Shown in pieces: positions 35,550-44,295 of a stretch of DNA of 64,000 bases. The translations under genes and the position numbers were made by a program. Below the pieces are notes generated by a model that saw only the letters and a list, made by a program, of their open reading frames with translations, did not search any database and was not told the DNA's origin. Origin of the DNA: Sphingobacteriales bacterium. Lineage in GTDB: Bacteria; Bacteroidota; Bacteroidia; Chitinophagales; Chitinophagaceae. Each line of letters begins with the position of its first letter. Positions within the stretch are counted from its first letter, which is position 1. The stretch is taken from positions 31,532 through 95,531 of the forward strand of contig JAAXIF010000064.1 of the NCBI GenBank assembly GCA_012270485.1, read 5' to 3'.

Positions 35550-36668
35550 TTATTTTTTGTAAGCAATCATATTAGCAGCAGTGATCATTTTGGGTTTGAT
35601 TTTAATGCCGTCGCGAATATTTTGTACACCTTCATATACAATTTTCTCTCCGGCCATTAAACCCTGTTCTGCTATATAAAAATCTGCAACGCGTTTGCTA
35701 TAAGTAAAGCCACGCATTTTTACGATATTGTCTGAACCAACCACAAAAACATAGTTCTTATCCTGTATTTCAAATACTGATTTCTGTGGTATTAACATGG
35801 CATCTTTCACTTCGCTAACCAAACGCACTTTCCCGGAAGCACCATGTCGCAATAATTTTTCAGGATTGGGGAATCTTGCTCTGAAAGCAATCGCTCCGGT
35901 ATTTTCATTGATTTCTCCATCAACCGTTTCAATTCTTCCTTCCTGACGGTATTTTGTTCCATCAGCCAAAATCAATTGAACAGGAACATTTTGACGTGTA
36001 TCACTCATCCCTTTTTTGATTCGCAAGTACTCACTCTCAGAAATGTGGAAGTAAGCAAATACATCATGAATATCTGAAATGGTTGTCAACAAAGCGCCCG
36101 GATCAATCATACTTCCGATCTTCAATGGGATACGATCAATGATACCATCAAAGGGAGACTTGATATTTGTTAATGATAACTTGTTTTGAGCACTCGCCTG
36201 TAACGACAATGCTTCTTCTACCTTTGCATTAGCTGCCCTGAGTCTGGCTGACGCTAACTCATATTCTGTAGAGGATATCACTTTCTTTTCCACCAAGAGC
36301 TTTGTCCTTGACACTTCCAATTCAGCAGCTTTTGCTTCCGCTTGTGCATTGGATACATTGGCTTTTGCTCTTGCCAAATCAGTGGTATATTCTAAATCAT
36401 TGATTTGAAAAAGGAGTTGTCCCTTTTTTACGCTTTGACCTTCATCGACAAAAATTTTCTCTAAGAAACCATTGACACGTGCACGTATCTCTACATTTTT
36501 TACCGCTTGAATATCTGATACATAATCAACCAGCAGTTGTGTATCGGTCTTTGTGATTTCAAGAACAGGCAAAATCATTTCCTGTTCTTTTTGTCCTTCC
36601 TTATTTTCAGATGTACAAGAAAAGAATACTAATATGCATACGCCCATTACAGGTAAAATTGATCTCAT
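35550..36668 (-). CDS. RND efflux periplasmic adaptor (AcrA/MexE type)
   Basis: 372 aa lipoprotein: signal peptide ending at Cys18 (VFFSC). Lipoyl-type halves EIRARVNGFLEKIFVDEGQSVKKGQLLFQIND and KSPFDGIIDRIPLKIGSMIDPG flank a coiled-coil hairpin (about 80-150). It is the first gene of the pump operon, eight bases before the RND gene. No local TetR or other regulator is seen next to it. Confidence 0.94.
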   Translation of the reverse strand: MRSILPVMGVCILVFFSCTSENKEGQKEQEMILPVLEITKTDTQLLVDYVSDIQAVKNVEIRARVNGFLEKIFVDEGQSVKKGQLLFQINDLEYTTDLARAKANVSNAQAEAKAAELEVSRTKLLVEKKVISSTEYELASARLRAANAKVEEALSLQASAQNKLSLTNIKSPFDGIIDRIPLKIGSMIDPGALLTTISDIHDVFAYFHISESEYLRIKKGMSDTRQNVPVQLILADGTKYRQEGRIETVDGEINENTGAIAFRARFPNPEKLLRHGASGKVRLVSEVKDAMLIPQKSVFEIQDKNYVFVVGSDNIVKMRGFTYSKRVADFYIAEQGLMAGEKIVYEGVQNIRDGIKIKPKMITAANMIAYKK

Positions 36669-36756
36669 TTCACTCGTTTAAATTGATGAATAGTACGAAT
36701 CATGTGCATGCTTCACCAAATTGGAAGCAAAGAAAAAAGCCGAAAACGAGTAGAGA

Positions 36757-37167
36757 TCAAAATGGTGTTAGCCTAAAAAGAAAGTTATGAAAGATACCGG
36801 TAATAGGTGAACTATATCGAATAGTATGGTGCTCCAAATCGACAGCAGGAACAGATACCAATGAAATCACATTCTTTGGCTGTTGTGTAGATTTAATACG
36901 CGGAGTAGAGGTAATTTTACCGTGGCTCCTAAAAACACTGTAATGAACACCGGTTTCCTCATTATTGGGTATATTGTCTGAAAGACCATGAACCCGTTCC
37001 AGTAGAAACTCGATGAGTGTAAATGATTCTGTCTTATTAAATTTAAGGTCTTCGGCATCGGCAGAAGTCTCTACCGTTCTCAAATGGCACCCGGGTCTCG
37101 CTGTCACTATATTAGCGAAGGAGATCAACAGCAGCAATACAAGAAACTTTTGTAAGATAGTTTTCAT
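36757..37167 (-). CDS. Small secreted protein of unknown function
   Basis: 136 aa with a clear signal peptide (MKTILQKFLVLLLLISFANIVTA). The rest has no motif I recognise; it contains HGLSDNIPNNEETGVHYSVFRSHG and a histidine-rich tail. It lies upstream of, and in the same direction as, the efflux operon (89 bases before the adaptor), so it may be the first gene of the same transcript; whether it is linked in function is unknown. Confidence 0.65.
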   Translation of the reverse strand: MKTILQKFLVLLLLISFANIVTARPGCHLRTVETSADAEDLKFNKTESFTLIEFLLERVHGLSDNIPNNEETGVHYSVFRSHGKITSTPRIKSTQQPKNVISLVSVPAVDLEHHTIRYSSPITGIFHNFLFRLTPF

Positions 37168-37220
37168 GCTTAAATACCTACTTGCTTTTTCCGGGCTTAG
37201 TTTGTTTGTAAAATGCGAGG

Positions 37221-37228
37221 CAAAAATA
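37221..37228 (-). promoter_or_regulatory. Possible -7 element TATTTTTG for the secreted-protein/efflux unit
   Basis: Exact TAnnTTTG on the minus strand about 54 bp before the ATG at 37167. A matching -33 TTG was not found, so support is limited. Confidence 0.35.
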
Positions 37229-37279
37229 TGAAAATAAGTGTCGTTTAGACTAATTTGCCCGCCTTGATTCGTTATTTAT

Positions 37280-37846
37280 ATGTTTATTGAACCAAATTTA
37301 ACAGGTGAACGCAGGGGTTGGATCGAAGTGATCTGCGGAAGTATGTTTAGCGGTAAGACTGAAGAATTGATCCGTCGCTTGAAAAGAGCAAAAATCGCTA
37401 ACCTGAAAGTAGAAATATACAAACCCGCTATTGATATTCGTTACGATGAAACACAAGTGGTGAGTCATGATGCCAATAGTATACAAAGTACGCCCATTGA
37501 AAATTCACAGACCATCTTATTGATGGCACAGGATGTTGATGTGGTAGGCATTGATGAAGCTCAATTTTTTGATGCCGAGATCATGCATGTATGCGAAACA
37601 CTTGCATTAAGAGGTACCAGGGTGATTGTTGCCGGACTGGATATGGATTATTTAGGACGTCCCTTTGGTCAAATGCCTAATTTGCTGGCGGTGGCAGATT
37701 ATATCACGAAATTACATGCCATCTGTATGAAATGTGGCAATATTGCCAATGTGTCTTACAGAAAAATAGAGGGTGATGGACAGGTATTATTAGGCGAAAA
37801 AGAAACCTATGAACCCCGTTGTCGAAAATGTTTCCATGAAAAGTAG
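37280..37846 (+). CDS. tdk: Thymidine kinase
   Basis: 188 aa type II thymidine kinase: P-loop [26 protein letters not shown] (Walker B / DEAQF), and the zinc-binding cysteines in CMKCGN and CRKC near the end. It phosphorylates thymidine for salvage. Its end overlaps the ccmB start by 11 bases. Confidence 0.95.
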   Translation: MFIEPNLTGERRGWIEVICGSMFSGKTEELIRRLKRAKIANLKVEIYKPAIDIRYDETQVVSHDANSIQSTPIENSQTILLMAQDVDVVGIDEAQFFDAEIMHVCETLALRGTRVIVAGLDMDYLGRPFGQMPNLLAVADYITKLHAICMKCGNIANVSYRKIEGDGQVLLGEKETYEPRCRKCFHEK

Positions 37847-38495
37847 CCACACAATATTATCATTGGTCAAAAAAGACTTGTTGTTGGAAATGCGACAGCA
37901 GTACACATTGTATGGCATCCTCTTGTACGTAGCGTCCACCATTTTTGTTGTGTACCTCTCGATGGGACAGCCCGATGATACCGTATGGAATGGACTTTTC
38001 TGGGTTATTCAATTATTCGTTTGTGTAAACGCAGTTGCTAAAAGTTTTCTACAAGAAAGTAGAGGTCGTATGTTGTACTTCTATTCGATTGCCGGACCTA
38101 TAGACTTTGTACTCTCCAAACTGATCTTCAATCTGCTACTCATGGTATTGATGAGTTTACTCAGTTTGGGAATCTTTGCTGTTTTATTGGGCAATCCACT
38201 TGAAAACTTTATCACTTTTACTGCCATTGCCTGTCTGGGTGGTATGAGCCTGAGTCTTGTATTTACTTTCTTAGCCGCAATCGCTGCCAAAGCGCAACAG
38301 CAAGCTGCATTGATGGCCATCATGGGATTTCCCTTGATTATTCCACAATTATTATTACTCATGAAAATTGCGGGCACCGGATTTTCAGATGTAATTCAAG
38401 CCGGCTGGTGGCAGATGGTACTGATGCTGGTAGGACTAGATATCCTGGTAGTTGCACTGGCGGTGATTCTGTTTCCTTTTTTGTGGAAAGACTAG
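37836..38495 (+). CDS. ccmB: Haem exporter membrane subunit CcmB
   Basis: 219 aa from ATG 37836 (overlapping the end of tdk); six hydrophobic segments, N-terminal [26 protein letters not shown] and [25 protein letters not shown] characteristic of CcmB. It pairs with CcmA (not in this window) to form the cytochrome c biogenesis ABC transporter. The partner genes ccmC and ccmD lie 3 kb away on the other strand. Confidence 0.92.
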   Translation: MKSSHTILSLVKKDLLLEMRQQYTLYGILLYVASTIFVVYLSMGQPDDTVWNGLFWVIQLFVCVNAVAKSFLQESRGRMLYFYSIAGPIDFVLSKLIFNLLLMVLMSLLSLGIFAVLLGNPLENFITFTAIACLGGMSLSLVFTFLAAIAAKAQQQAALMAIMGFPLIIPQLLLLMKIAGTGFSDVIQAGWWQMVLMLVGLDILVVALAVILFPFLWKD

Positions 38496-38509
38496 ACATT
38501 TTTGATTTT

Positions 38510-38562
38510 TTGATCTTTGATTTCTTGATTTAAATTCAAAAAATCAAGAAATCAAAGATCAA
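38510..38562. repeat. Composite palindrome, 22-bp perfect arms (TTTGATC words)
   Basis: Arms 38510-38531 and 38541-38562 are exact reverse complements with a 9-base loop, made of TTTGATC / TTTTTGATT words. It lies between the convergent ccmB and AMP nucleosidase genes, ending four bases before the latter's stop, and could terminate both. Same word family as 53482-53533 and 63818-63853. Confidence 0.75.
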
Positions 38563-38565
38563 AGA

Positions 38566-39336
38566 TCAAAACCTCAGGTGTCTCACTGTTTGTCCTTTAT
38601 TGATGAGTTGTTTGAGGGAATCGATACCGATTTTGAGGTGTTTTTCTACGTAGTCGGCTGTTACTTTTTTATCGCTGGCTTCTGTTTTCACTCCGTCAGG
38701 TATCATGGGTTGATCACTGACCAATAACAATGCACCTGTTGGAATTTTATTAAAGAATCCTACCGTAAAAATGGTCGCTGTTTCCATATCAATCGCATAA
38801 GCACGCACTTTGGTAAGATAGGCTTTGAATGCATCATCATGTTCCCATACCCTTCTGTTGGTGGTGTATACGGTACCTGTCCAATAATCTACCTTGTAAT
38901 CTCTGATGGTTGTTGAAATGGCTTTTTGAAGTGCAAAAGCAGGCATTGCCGGAACTTCAGGAGGAAAATAATCATTGGAAGTACCTTCTCCTCGAATAGC
39001 TGCAATGGGTAAAATCAGATCGCCGAGTTTATTTCTTCTTTTTAACCCGCCGCATTTACCCAAGAAGAGTACAGCTTCAGGAGCAATAGCTGTTAAGAGA
39101 TCCATGATGGTAGCTGCACCCGGACTACCCATACCAAAATTAATAATGGTGATACCGTTGGCAGTTGCACATTGCATAGGTCTATCAGCCCCAATCACTT
39201 TTACTTTATTCCATTTCGCAAACATGGTAACATAATTGCTGAAATTGGTCAGCAAAATGTATTTACCAAAGTTCTCTAATTTCTCTCCGGTATATCGTGG
39301 GAGCCAATTGTTGACGATTTCCGCTTTCGTTTTCAT
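38566..39336 (-). CDS. amn: AMP nucleosidase
   Basis: 256 aa phosphorylase/nucleosidase fold. FGMGSPGAATIMDLLTAI and LFLGKCGGLKRRNKLGDLILPIAAIRGEGTSNDY, then AYAIDMETATIFTVGFFNKIPTGALLLVSDQPM are the substrate and ribose-binding regions (Glu in DMETA). The Bacteroidota version is shorter than E. coli Amn, lacking its N-terminal regulatory domain. Hydrolyses AMP to adenine and ribose 5-phosphate. Confidence 0.9.
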   Translation of the reverse strand: MKTKAEIVNNWLPRYTGEKLENFGKYILLTNFSNYVTMFAKWNKVKVIGADRPMQCATANGITIINFGMGSPGAATIMDLLTAIAPEAVLFLGKCGGLKRRNKLGDLILPIAAIRGEGTSNDYFPPEVPAMPAFALQKAISTTIRDYKVDYWTGTVYTTNRRVWEHDDAFKAYLTKVRAYAIDMETATIFTVGFFNKIPTGALLLVSDQPMIPDGVKTEASDKKVTADYVEKHLKIGIDSLKQLINKGQTVRHLRF

Positions 39337-39422
39337 AACATGACTATTTTGATGACCTGCCGATTATCTTTGATCAGGTTAATTGGCTAAAATACAAAAA
39401 ATCAATTCTATTTGCAAGTAGT

Positions 39423-39857
39423 ATGATTAAAATAAGCTATCCCTCCTATCCTTTCAAAATAGAAACCAGAGAATACAAGGAGTATATTTTTGATCCTTTG
39501 AGGAAGAAATGGGTGCGGTTAACACCGGAAGAATGGGTGCGACAAAATTTTCTTCAGTACCTGCTGCAAGTGATGCATTATCCTGCATCATTGATCGCCA
39601 TCGAGAAAGAAATACAAATCGGAGATTTAAAAAAGCGCTTTGATATTCTTGTATATAAAAATGATCACCCTTGGCTATTGATTGAATGCAAGGAAATGAA
39701 TGTCCCTATCAATGAATCTGTTATGCAACAATTACTTCGTTATCAAATCACTGTTCAAGCAGATTACTTGATTGTTACCAACGGAAATGAAACCCGAGGT
39801 ATCGGAAAAGAAAATAATAAGTTTACTACTTTGAATACCATTCCCTCTTACGAATAA
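39423..39857 (+). CDS. Solitary HSDR_N_2 (PD-(D/E)XK nuclease-fold) protein
   Basis: 144 aa resembling only the N-terminal nuclease domain of type I restriction R subunits. The catalytic PD-(D/E)XK set is intact: Glu61 (IAIEKE), Asp74 (RFDILVY), Glu88-Cys-Lys90 (LIECKEM) and downstream QQLLRY. No methyltransferase, specificity or helicase gene is present, so it is not a classical restriction system here. Nuclease or DNA-repair-type roles are possible; proteins of this size are common in Bacteroidota, often simply annotated as type I restriction N-terminus. Confidence 0.85.
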   Translation: MIKISYPSYPFKIETREYKEYIFDPLRKKWVRLTPEEWVRQNFLQYLLQVMHYPASLIAIEKEIQIGDLKKRFDILVYKNDHPWLLIECKEMNVPINESVMQQLLRYQITVQADYLIVTNGNETRGIGKENNKFTTLNTIPSYE

Positions 39858-39860
39858 AAA

Positions 39861-39922
39861 ATGTCGGATATCTAATGTCTGATTGAAAGTAAAATTCAAA
39901 TCAGACATCCGATATCCGACAT
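39861..39922. repeat. Composite palindrome, ~25-bp arms (ATGTCGGATATC words)
   Basis: Arms from 39861 and up to 39922 pair over about 25 bp with two mismatches and one bulge; the words ATGTCGGATATC and ATGTCTGATT repeat within the arm. It starts three bases after the HSDR_N gene and ends 20 bases before the stop of the convergent glutamate dehydrogenase gene. Confidence 0.7.
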
Positions 39923-39941
39923 CTAAAATATGTGAATACTA

Positions 39942-41363
39942 TTATGGGAAGATACCCAACTCAGCGTATGAAGTGCCTACTTTATTGATGGCACATACAT
40001 ATGCTGCAGTACGCATATCAGGAATTTCAGGATTATTCTTCCAAATTTCCATGATCTCACGTGTAGCTGTAATCATGGTTTCTTCCAATCCACTATGTAC
40101 CAGGTCTACTTCTTCAGGTCCATGTAAAATGAAAGAACGCTCTTTCCCTGAAACCTGCTTACCGGTAAGCTCCTCAATTTGTCCGAGGATATGGTTATTC
40201 ATGTTTTCAGTAAAACGTTTTTCCATACGACCATAACGAACGTGACTCAGGTTCTTTAACCACTCAAAATAAGATACAGTTACACCACCTGCATTCAAGT
40301 ACATATCAGGAACTACCAATGTTCCTTTGGCAGCAAATATTTCATCAGCTTCCGGAGTTAATGGTCCGTTTGCGGCTTCTCCAATGATCTTTGCTTTTAC
40401 ACGAGGAGCATTATCGCCGTTGATGACATTCTCTAAAGCAGCAGGAATTAAAATATCGCATTCCAATTCTAATGCATCTGTACTCTTTGCCAAATTGGTT
40501 GCACCGGGGAAATTTAAGATAGAGCCTGTTTTCTTTCTGTGCTGGAATACTTCTTCTTCATTCAATCCATCTGCATTGAAAATTGCACCTTCATATTCCG
40601 CAATAGATACCACTTTAGAACCTGCTTCACGGAAGAATTTGGCTGAATGATACCCCACATTACCCAAACCTTGTACTACCACAGTTTTTCCTTCCACACC
40701 AATAGCCAACCCGAGTTTTTTCATCACATCAGGCATGTTACATACTTCACGGATACCATAAAAAACACCTAAACCGGTAGCTTCTTTTCTTCCGCGTACA
40801 CCACCTTGTGTAACAGGTTTACCGGTAACACAGCCTGCTGCATCAATTTCACCCGGTTTCAAAGAAGCATAGGTATCTACAATCCATGCCATTTCACGTT
40901 CGCCAGTTCCGTAATCCGGAGCAGGTACGTCAATACCGGGACCAATGAAATTTTTCTTCACCAGTTCAGCAGTGTAACGACGCGTGATTTTTTCTAATTC
41001 ATACGCACTGTGGTTACGAGGGTTGATTTTAATACCTCCTTTACCACCACCGAATGGTACGTTTACAATCGCACATTTGTAGGTCATCAAAGATGCCAGT
41101 GCCATCACTTCATCCTGATTCACTTCTTCACTGAAACGGATACCACCTTTACAAGGCGATTTATGCTGCGAATGTTGCACACGGTATGCTTCAATAACTT
41201 CAATACGGCCATCATCCATTTTTACCGGGAAACGCATACTGTAAATGCTGTTACAGGCTTTGATCTGTTCGAGCAAACCCTTCTCCCATTTGGTAAACTT
41301 GGCCGCTTTATCAAAACTTCTCTCAACACTTTGAAAGAAGCTATACGGTTTGTGATCTGACAT
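39942..41363 (-). CDS. gdhA: Glutamate dehydrogenase (Glu/Leu/Phe/Val family)
   Basis: 473 aa. CKGGIRF substrate-lysine region, VPFGGGKGGI, APDYGTGEREMAWIVDTY, VVVQGLGNVGYHSA (Rossmann nucleotide motif) and LIPAALENVIN are the conserved blocks of hexameric GDH. The chain is a little longer than the 420-450 aa norm owing to an N-terminal extension and a loop around 300. Interconverts glutamate and 2-oxoglutarate plus ammonia. Single-gene unit bounded by two palindromes. Confidence 0.94.
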   Translation of the reverse strand: MSDHKPYSFFQSVERSFDKAAKFTKWEKGLLEQIKACNSIYSMRFPVKMDDGRIEVIEAYRVQHSQHKSPCKGGIRFSEEVNQDEVMALASLMTYKCAIVNVPFGGGKGGIKINPRNHSAYELEKITRRYTAELVKKNFIGPGIDVPAPDYGTGEREMAWIVDTYASLKPGEIDAAGCVTGKPVTQGGVRGRKEATGLGVFYGIREVCNMPDVMKKLGLAIGVEGKTVVVQGLGNVGYHSAKFFREAGSKVVSIAEYEGAIFNADGLNEEEVFQHRKKTGSILNFPGATNLAKSTDALELECDILIPAALENVINGDNAPRVKAKIIGEAANGPLTPEADEIFAAKGTLVVPDMYLNAGGVTVSYFEWLKNLSHVRYGRMEKRFTENMNNHILGQIEELTGKQVSGKERSFILHGPEEVDLVHSGLEETMITATREIMEIWKNNPEIPDMRTAAYVCAINKVGTSYAELGIFP

Positions 41364-41398
41364 GAGCTAATCGTTTTTGTTTTTGACTTTTATGGTTT

Positions 41399-41438
41399 AG
41401 CTAATAGACCATGGACCATGGTCTATGGTCTATTAGCT
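41399..41438. repeat. 40-bp near-perfect palindrome (CCATGGACCATGG core)
   Basis: From 41399 to 41438 the sequence equals its own reverse complement except for one mismatched pair. Core CCATGGACCATGGTCTATGG is the same, including the mismatch, as in the element at 54568-54611. It overlaps the last codons of the ccmD gene and lies upstream of the glutamate dehydrogenase gene. Confidence 0.75.
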
Positions 41439-41648
41439 TTTCTTCTCTAGTTTACTGATCTTTTTATCTAACGATGCTACGTAGATGAATAATCCAATGA
41501 TGATCGTCAGCACTACAGCCATCACTACGTATATCTTTCCATTACTTCTCATCACATCATTTTCAGCTGCAACTTCTTGTGCTGTTGCAACAACATTGAA
41601 CAGCAATATGGCTGCGAATGTATAAATGGTTTTCAGTAGTTTATTCAT
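41433..41648 (-). CDS. ccmD: CcmD-like small membrane protein
   Basis: 71 aa: signal-like segment (1-23), then one membrane helix (GKIYVVMAVVLTIIIGLFIYVASLD) and a basic coiled tail, the CcmD layout. Starts within the last codons of ccmC (8-base overlap). Its 3' end falls in a palindrome. Confidence 0.85.
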   Translation of the reverse strand: MNKLLKTIYTFAAILLFNVVATAQEVAAENDVMRSNGKIYVVMAVVLTIIIGLFIYVASLDKKISKLEKKS

Positions 41649-42321
41649 GAATGAGTTGTTGTTCTTTTAAAATTTCATATCGAATACGTAAAGTACTGAT
41701 CCAAACACCGAGTAATGTCCAGCCAATCACTGCCGGATAAAAAACAGAACGCATATTCGCATCCATATCTTTTCCATTCAAACCCGGATTGCCTTCACTA
41801 CCTTCTCCCCCCGGATGCAATGATTCGGTAAGTCTGGGTAAAATCCAAAGTGTAGGAAACAACATAAAAAATGCGAAAATATTATAGACCGCTCCAATTC
41901 TTGCTTTCTTTTCTTCCTCATTCATACTTCCACGCAAAACGAAATAGGCCAGGTAGATGAGCATGGCAATAGCAGCTCCATTTTGTTTGGGATCACCACT
42001 CCATGGACTTCCCCACTGGTAATTGGCCCAGATGGCTCCCGTGGTAAGCCCTAAGAAACCAAAAATGGTACCTGTAACCGCAAAAGCAGAAGAATAAAAA
42101 TCATGGACCTGATTCCTGCTGCGTAGATACTTGATAGCGTATACAACAGAAACACCCAACAGAATCATCATGGCAAACCACATGGGTACATGGAAAAAGA
42201 AATTGCGGATAGACTCCTGTAATCGGTCATCCAACTTGGGTATTTTCACCAGAAACCCATAGGAACAGGTGTAGAGCAATAAGACAATAGCTAATATCTT
42301 CCACCAGACTTTTCGAATCAT
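41641..42321 (-). CDS. ccmC: Cytochrome c biogenesis protein CcmC/CcsA
   Basis: 226 aa from ATG 42321 (a GTG ten codons earlier is possible). Several hydrophobic helices and the haem-handling tryptophan-rich motif WANYQWGSPWSGDPKQ (WWD-type domain), with flanking conserved histidines such as FFFHVPMW. Together with CcmB/CcmD it forms the haem delivery machinery for periplasmic cytochrome c. Confidence 0.92.
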   Translation of the reverse strand: MIRKVWWKILAIVLLLYTCSYGFLVKIPKLDDRLQESIRNFFFHVPMWFAMMILLGVSVVYAIKYLRSRNQVHDFYSSAFAVTGTIFGFLGLTTGAIWANYQWGSPWSGDPKQNGAAIAMLIYLAYFVLRGSMNEEEKKARIGAVYNIFAFFMLFPTLWILPRLTESLHPGGEGSEGNPGLNGKDMDANMRSVFYPAVIGWTLLGVWISTLRIRYEILKEQQLIHE

Positions 42322-42471
42322 GATCGGGTTTTTACAGTTTTCCCTTAACACCAGTCAAACTAACAACTGTTGGCGCAAAATTAGGTGAAAGCCCTTCAAT
42401 ATGTCTACGGAATTTGAAAATATTATCCCCCTAAATCTCTAACAACAGTTTTTAAAGCAAGGAAAATTCCA

Positions 42472-42479
42472 TACCTTTG
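42472..42479 (+). promoter_or_regulatory. -7 promoter element TACCTTTG for queA
   Basis: Exact TAnnTTTG on the plus strand, 29 bp before the queA start codon. No good -33 TTG is visible. Confidence 0.6.
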
Positions 42480-42508
42480 CCGACTTCATAAAAAAATCAT
42501 GCCGTAAC

Positions 42509-43558
42509 ATGAAATTATCTCAATTTAAGTTCGATTTACCCCTTAATCTTATTGCGCAGCACCCGACCAAGAAAAGAGAAGACAGCCGATTGATGGTTGT
42601 TGATCGTAAAAGTGGTCACATGGAAAACAGACATTTCCGTGATATTCTGGAGTACTACGACGACAAAGACGTTTTTGTAGTGAACAATACCAAAGTGTTC
42701 CCTGCACGTATGTATGGCCGCAAGGAAAAAACCGGCGCCAAGATCGAAGTATTCTTACTGCGTGAACTTAACAAACCCAACCGTCTTTGGGATGTAATCG
42801 TTGATCCCGCAAGAAAGATTCGTGTGGGTAATAAATTGTATTTCGGCGACAATGAAGAACTGGTTGCTGAAGTGATTGACAATACCACCAGCCGTGGACG
42901 TACCATTCGTTTTCTGTGGGATGATGATGATGAAAGCTTCAAGAAAATGTTGGAGTTTTTAGGCGAAACCCCACTTCCGAAATACATCAAGCGCAAACCT
43001 GATGAAGAAGATAAGGAACGCTACCAGACTGTATATGCCAAGCATGAAGGCGCTGTTGCAGCCCCTACTGCAGGTTTGCATTTCAGTAAAGAACTGATCA
43101 AGCGTTGCGAAATTCTTGGAATTCGTTTTGCAGAAGTAACCTTACATACCGGATTGGGAACTTTCCGTCCGATTGAAGTGGAAGATCTCAGCAAACACAA
43201 AATGGATGCTGAATATTATGCTATTTCAGAGGAAGCATGTAAGATTGTTAACAAAGCAAAAGAAGGCGGACATCGCATCTGCTCTATCGGCACCACAACC
43301 ATGCGTGCAATGGAGAGTAGCTTCACTGCGCAGAAATTGTTGAAACCCAGTGAAGGCTGGACCAATCACTTCATCCATCCTCCCTACAATTTCAATGTTG
43401 CAGATAGTTTGGTAACCAATTTCCATTTACCAAAAACCAGTCTGCTGATTATGACTTGCGCTTTTGCGGGTTATGATTTGGCGATGGAAGCTTATAAAAA
43501 AGCGATAAAAGATAAGTATCGATTCTTTAGTTATGGTGATGCATTGTTAATCATCTAA
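42509..43558 (+). CDS. queA: tRNA preQ1(34) S-adenosylmethionine ribosyltransferase-isomerase
   Basis: 349 aa, full Que[27 protein letters not shown] at the N terminus, [46 protein letters not shown], and [20 protein letters not shown] near the end. Transfers the ribose of SAM to preQ1 in tRNA on the way to queuosine. Followed by a strong terminator. Confidence 0.96.
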   Translation: MKLSQFKFDLPLNLIAQHPTKKREDSRLMVVDRKSGHMENRHFRDILEYYDDKDVFVVNNTKVFPARMYGRKEKTGAKIEVFLLRELNKPNRLWDVIVDPARKIRVGNKLYFGDNEELVAEVIDNTTSRGRTIRFLWDDDDESFKKMLEFLGETPLPKYIKRKPDEEDKERYQTVYAKHEGAVAAPTAGLHFSKELIKRCEILGIRFAEVTLHTGLGTFRPIEVEDLSKHKMDAEYYAISEEACKIVNKAKEGGHRICSIGTTTMRAMESSFTAQKLLKPSEGWTNHFIHPPYNFNVADSLVTNFHLPKTSLLIMTCAFAGYDLAMEAYKKAIKDKYRFFSYGDALLII

Positions 43559-43578
43559 CATCCTATACTTTCAAAGAG

Positions 43579-43610
43579 AAAGCCATCCGCCTGAGGCGGA
43601 TGGCTTTTTT
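43579..43610 (+). terminator. Rho-independent terminator of queA
   Basis: A GC-rich stem of 13 bp (AAAGCCATCCGCC with its complement, loop TGA) is followed directly by six T. It sits 21 bases after the queA stop codon. Confidence 0.9.
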
Positions 43611-43790
43611 CATTTAACAACCAACAACTCCCATATACCCTAAATAAGAAGTTGTTTAACTGAATCTTGAACTCGCCTAAAACTAACAAACATTAGTTGT
43701 AACCCTTGTATAAAACTGCAACTTTTTTTCTAAAAACGCAAATAAACGCAAATAAATTTTATAAAATGGGGATAAATCAGCAAAAAAATT

Positions 43791-44294
43791 CTACAAACTG
43801 CTAGTTTCTGCCTCTATCAGTCGTCTAAGCTGGTCTAAATTCTTCTCCATCATCGGACCTAGGATCTTATCATTCATAATAGATCCTAGCTTTTCCCATG
43901 GCAACCAACCGATGGATTGCTCAAATTGCCACTGTACAATGGTGACTCCCTGCTGGGGTTGGTAAATGACACGCATGGTACTGATTTGAGGCTTACCCTT
44001 TGCCGTTATCCAGGTACTGATAACGGTGCTATCATTTTTTTCTGCGATGGTTACTTCACTTTTACCGATCTGTGCATTAACGGAAGATTGAATATGGACG
44101 GATGGATCATTCATCCCCTCTACCCAATTCGACCATTGACGGATATCTTCTATTTGACTTCGTACGGAATCAATGGGGGCTTTGATATTAATTGCTCTTG
44201 ATACCAATACTTTGGAAGGAAGCATCGTTCCCATGATGGTAGCTAACAAAAACAAAATCACCAGGCTTATCAATCCTAATTTGAGCAGTTTCAT
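43791..44294 (-). CDS. Membrane-anchored SRPBCC-fold protein
   Basis: 167 aa from ATG 44294, two bases after the ABC permease stop. One N-terminal membrane helix (LLKLGLISLVILFLLATIMGTML), then an SRPBCC/START-like ligand-binding domain (RAINIKAPIDSVRSQIEDIRQWSNWV ... VQWQFEQSIGWLPWEKL ... MEKNLDQLRRLIE). A lipid- or small-molecule-binding role is likely; nothing more specific can be said. Pairs with the ABC permease in one operon. Confidence 0.82.
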   Translation of the reverse strand: MKLLKLGLISLVILFLLATIMGTMLPSKVLVSRAINIKAPIDSVRSQIEDIRQWSNWVEGMNDPSVHIQSSVNAQIGKSEVTIAEKNDSTVISTWITAKGKPQISTMRVIYQPQQGVTIVQWQFEQSIGWLPWEKLGSIMNDKILGPMMEKNLDQLRRLIEAETSSL

Positions 44295-44295
44295 A

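Noticed and set aside
39423..39857. Type I restriction system
   Set aside because: Only the N-terminal nuclease-fold domain is present; no methyltransferase, specificity or helicase gene follows.
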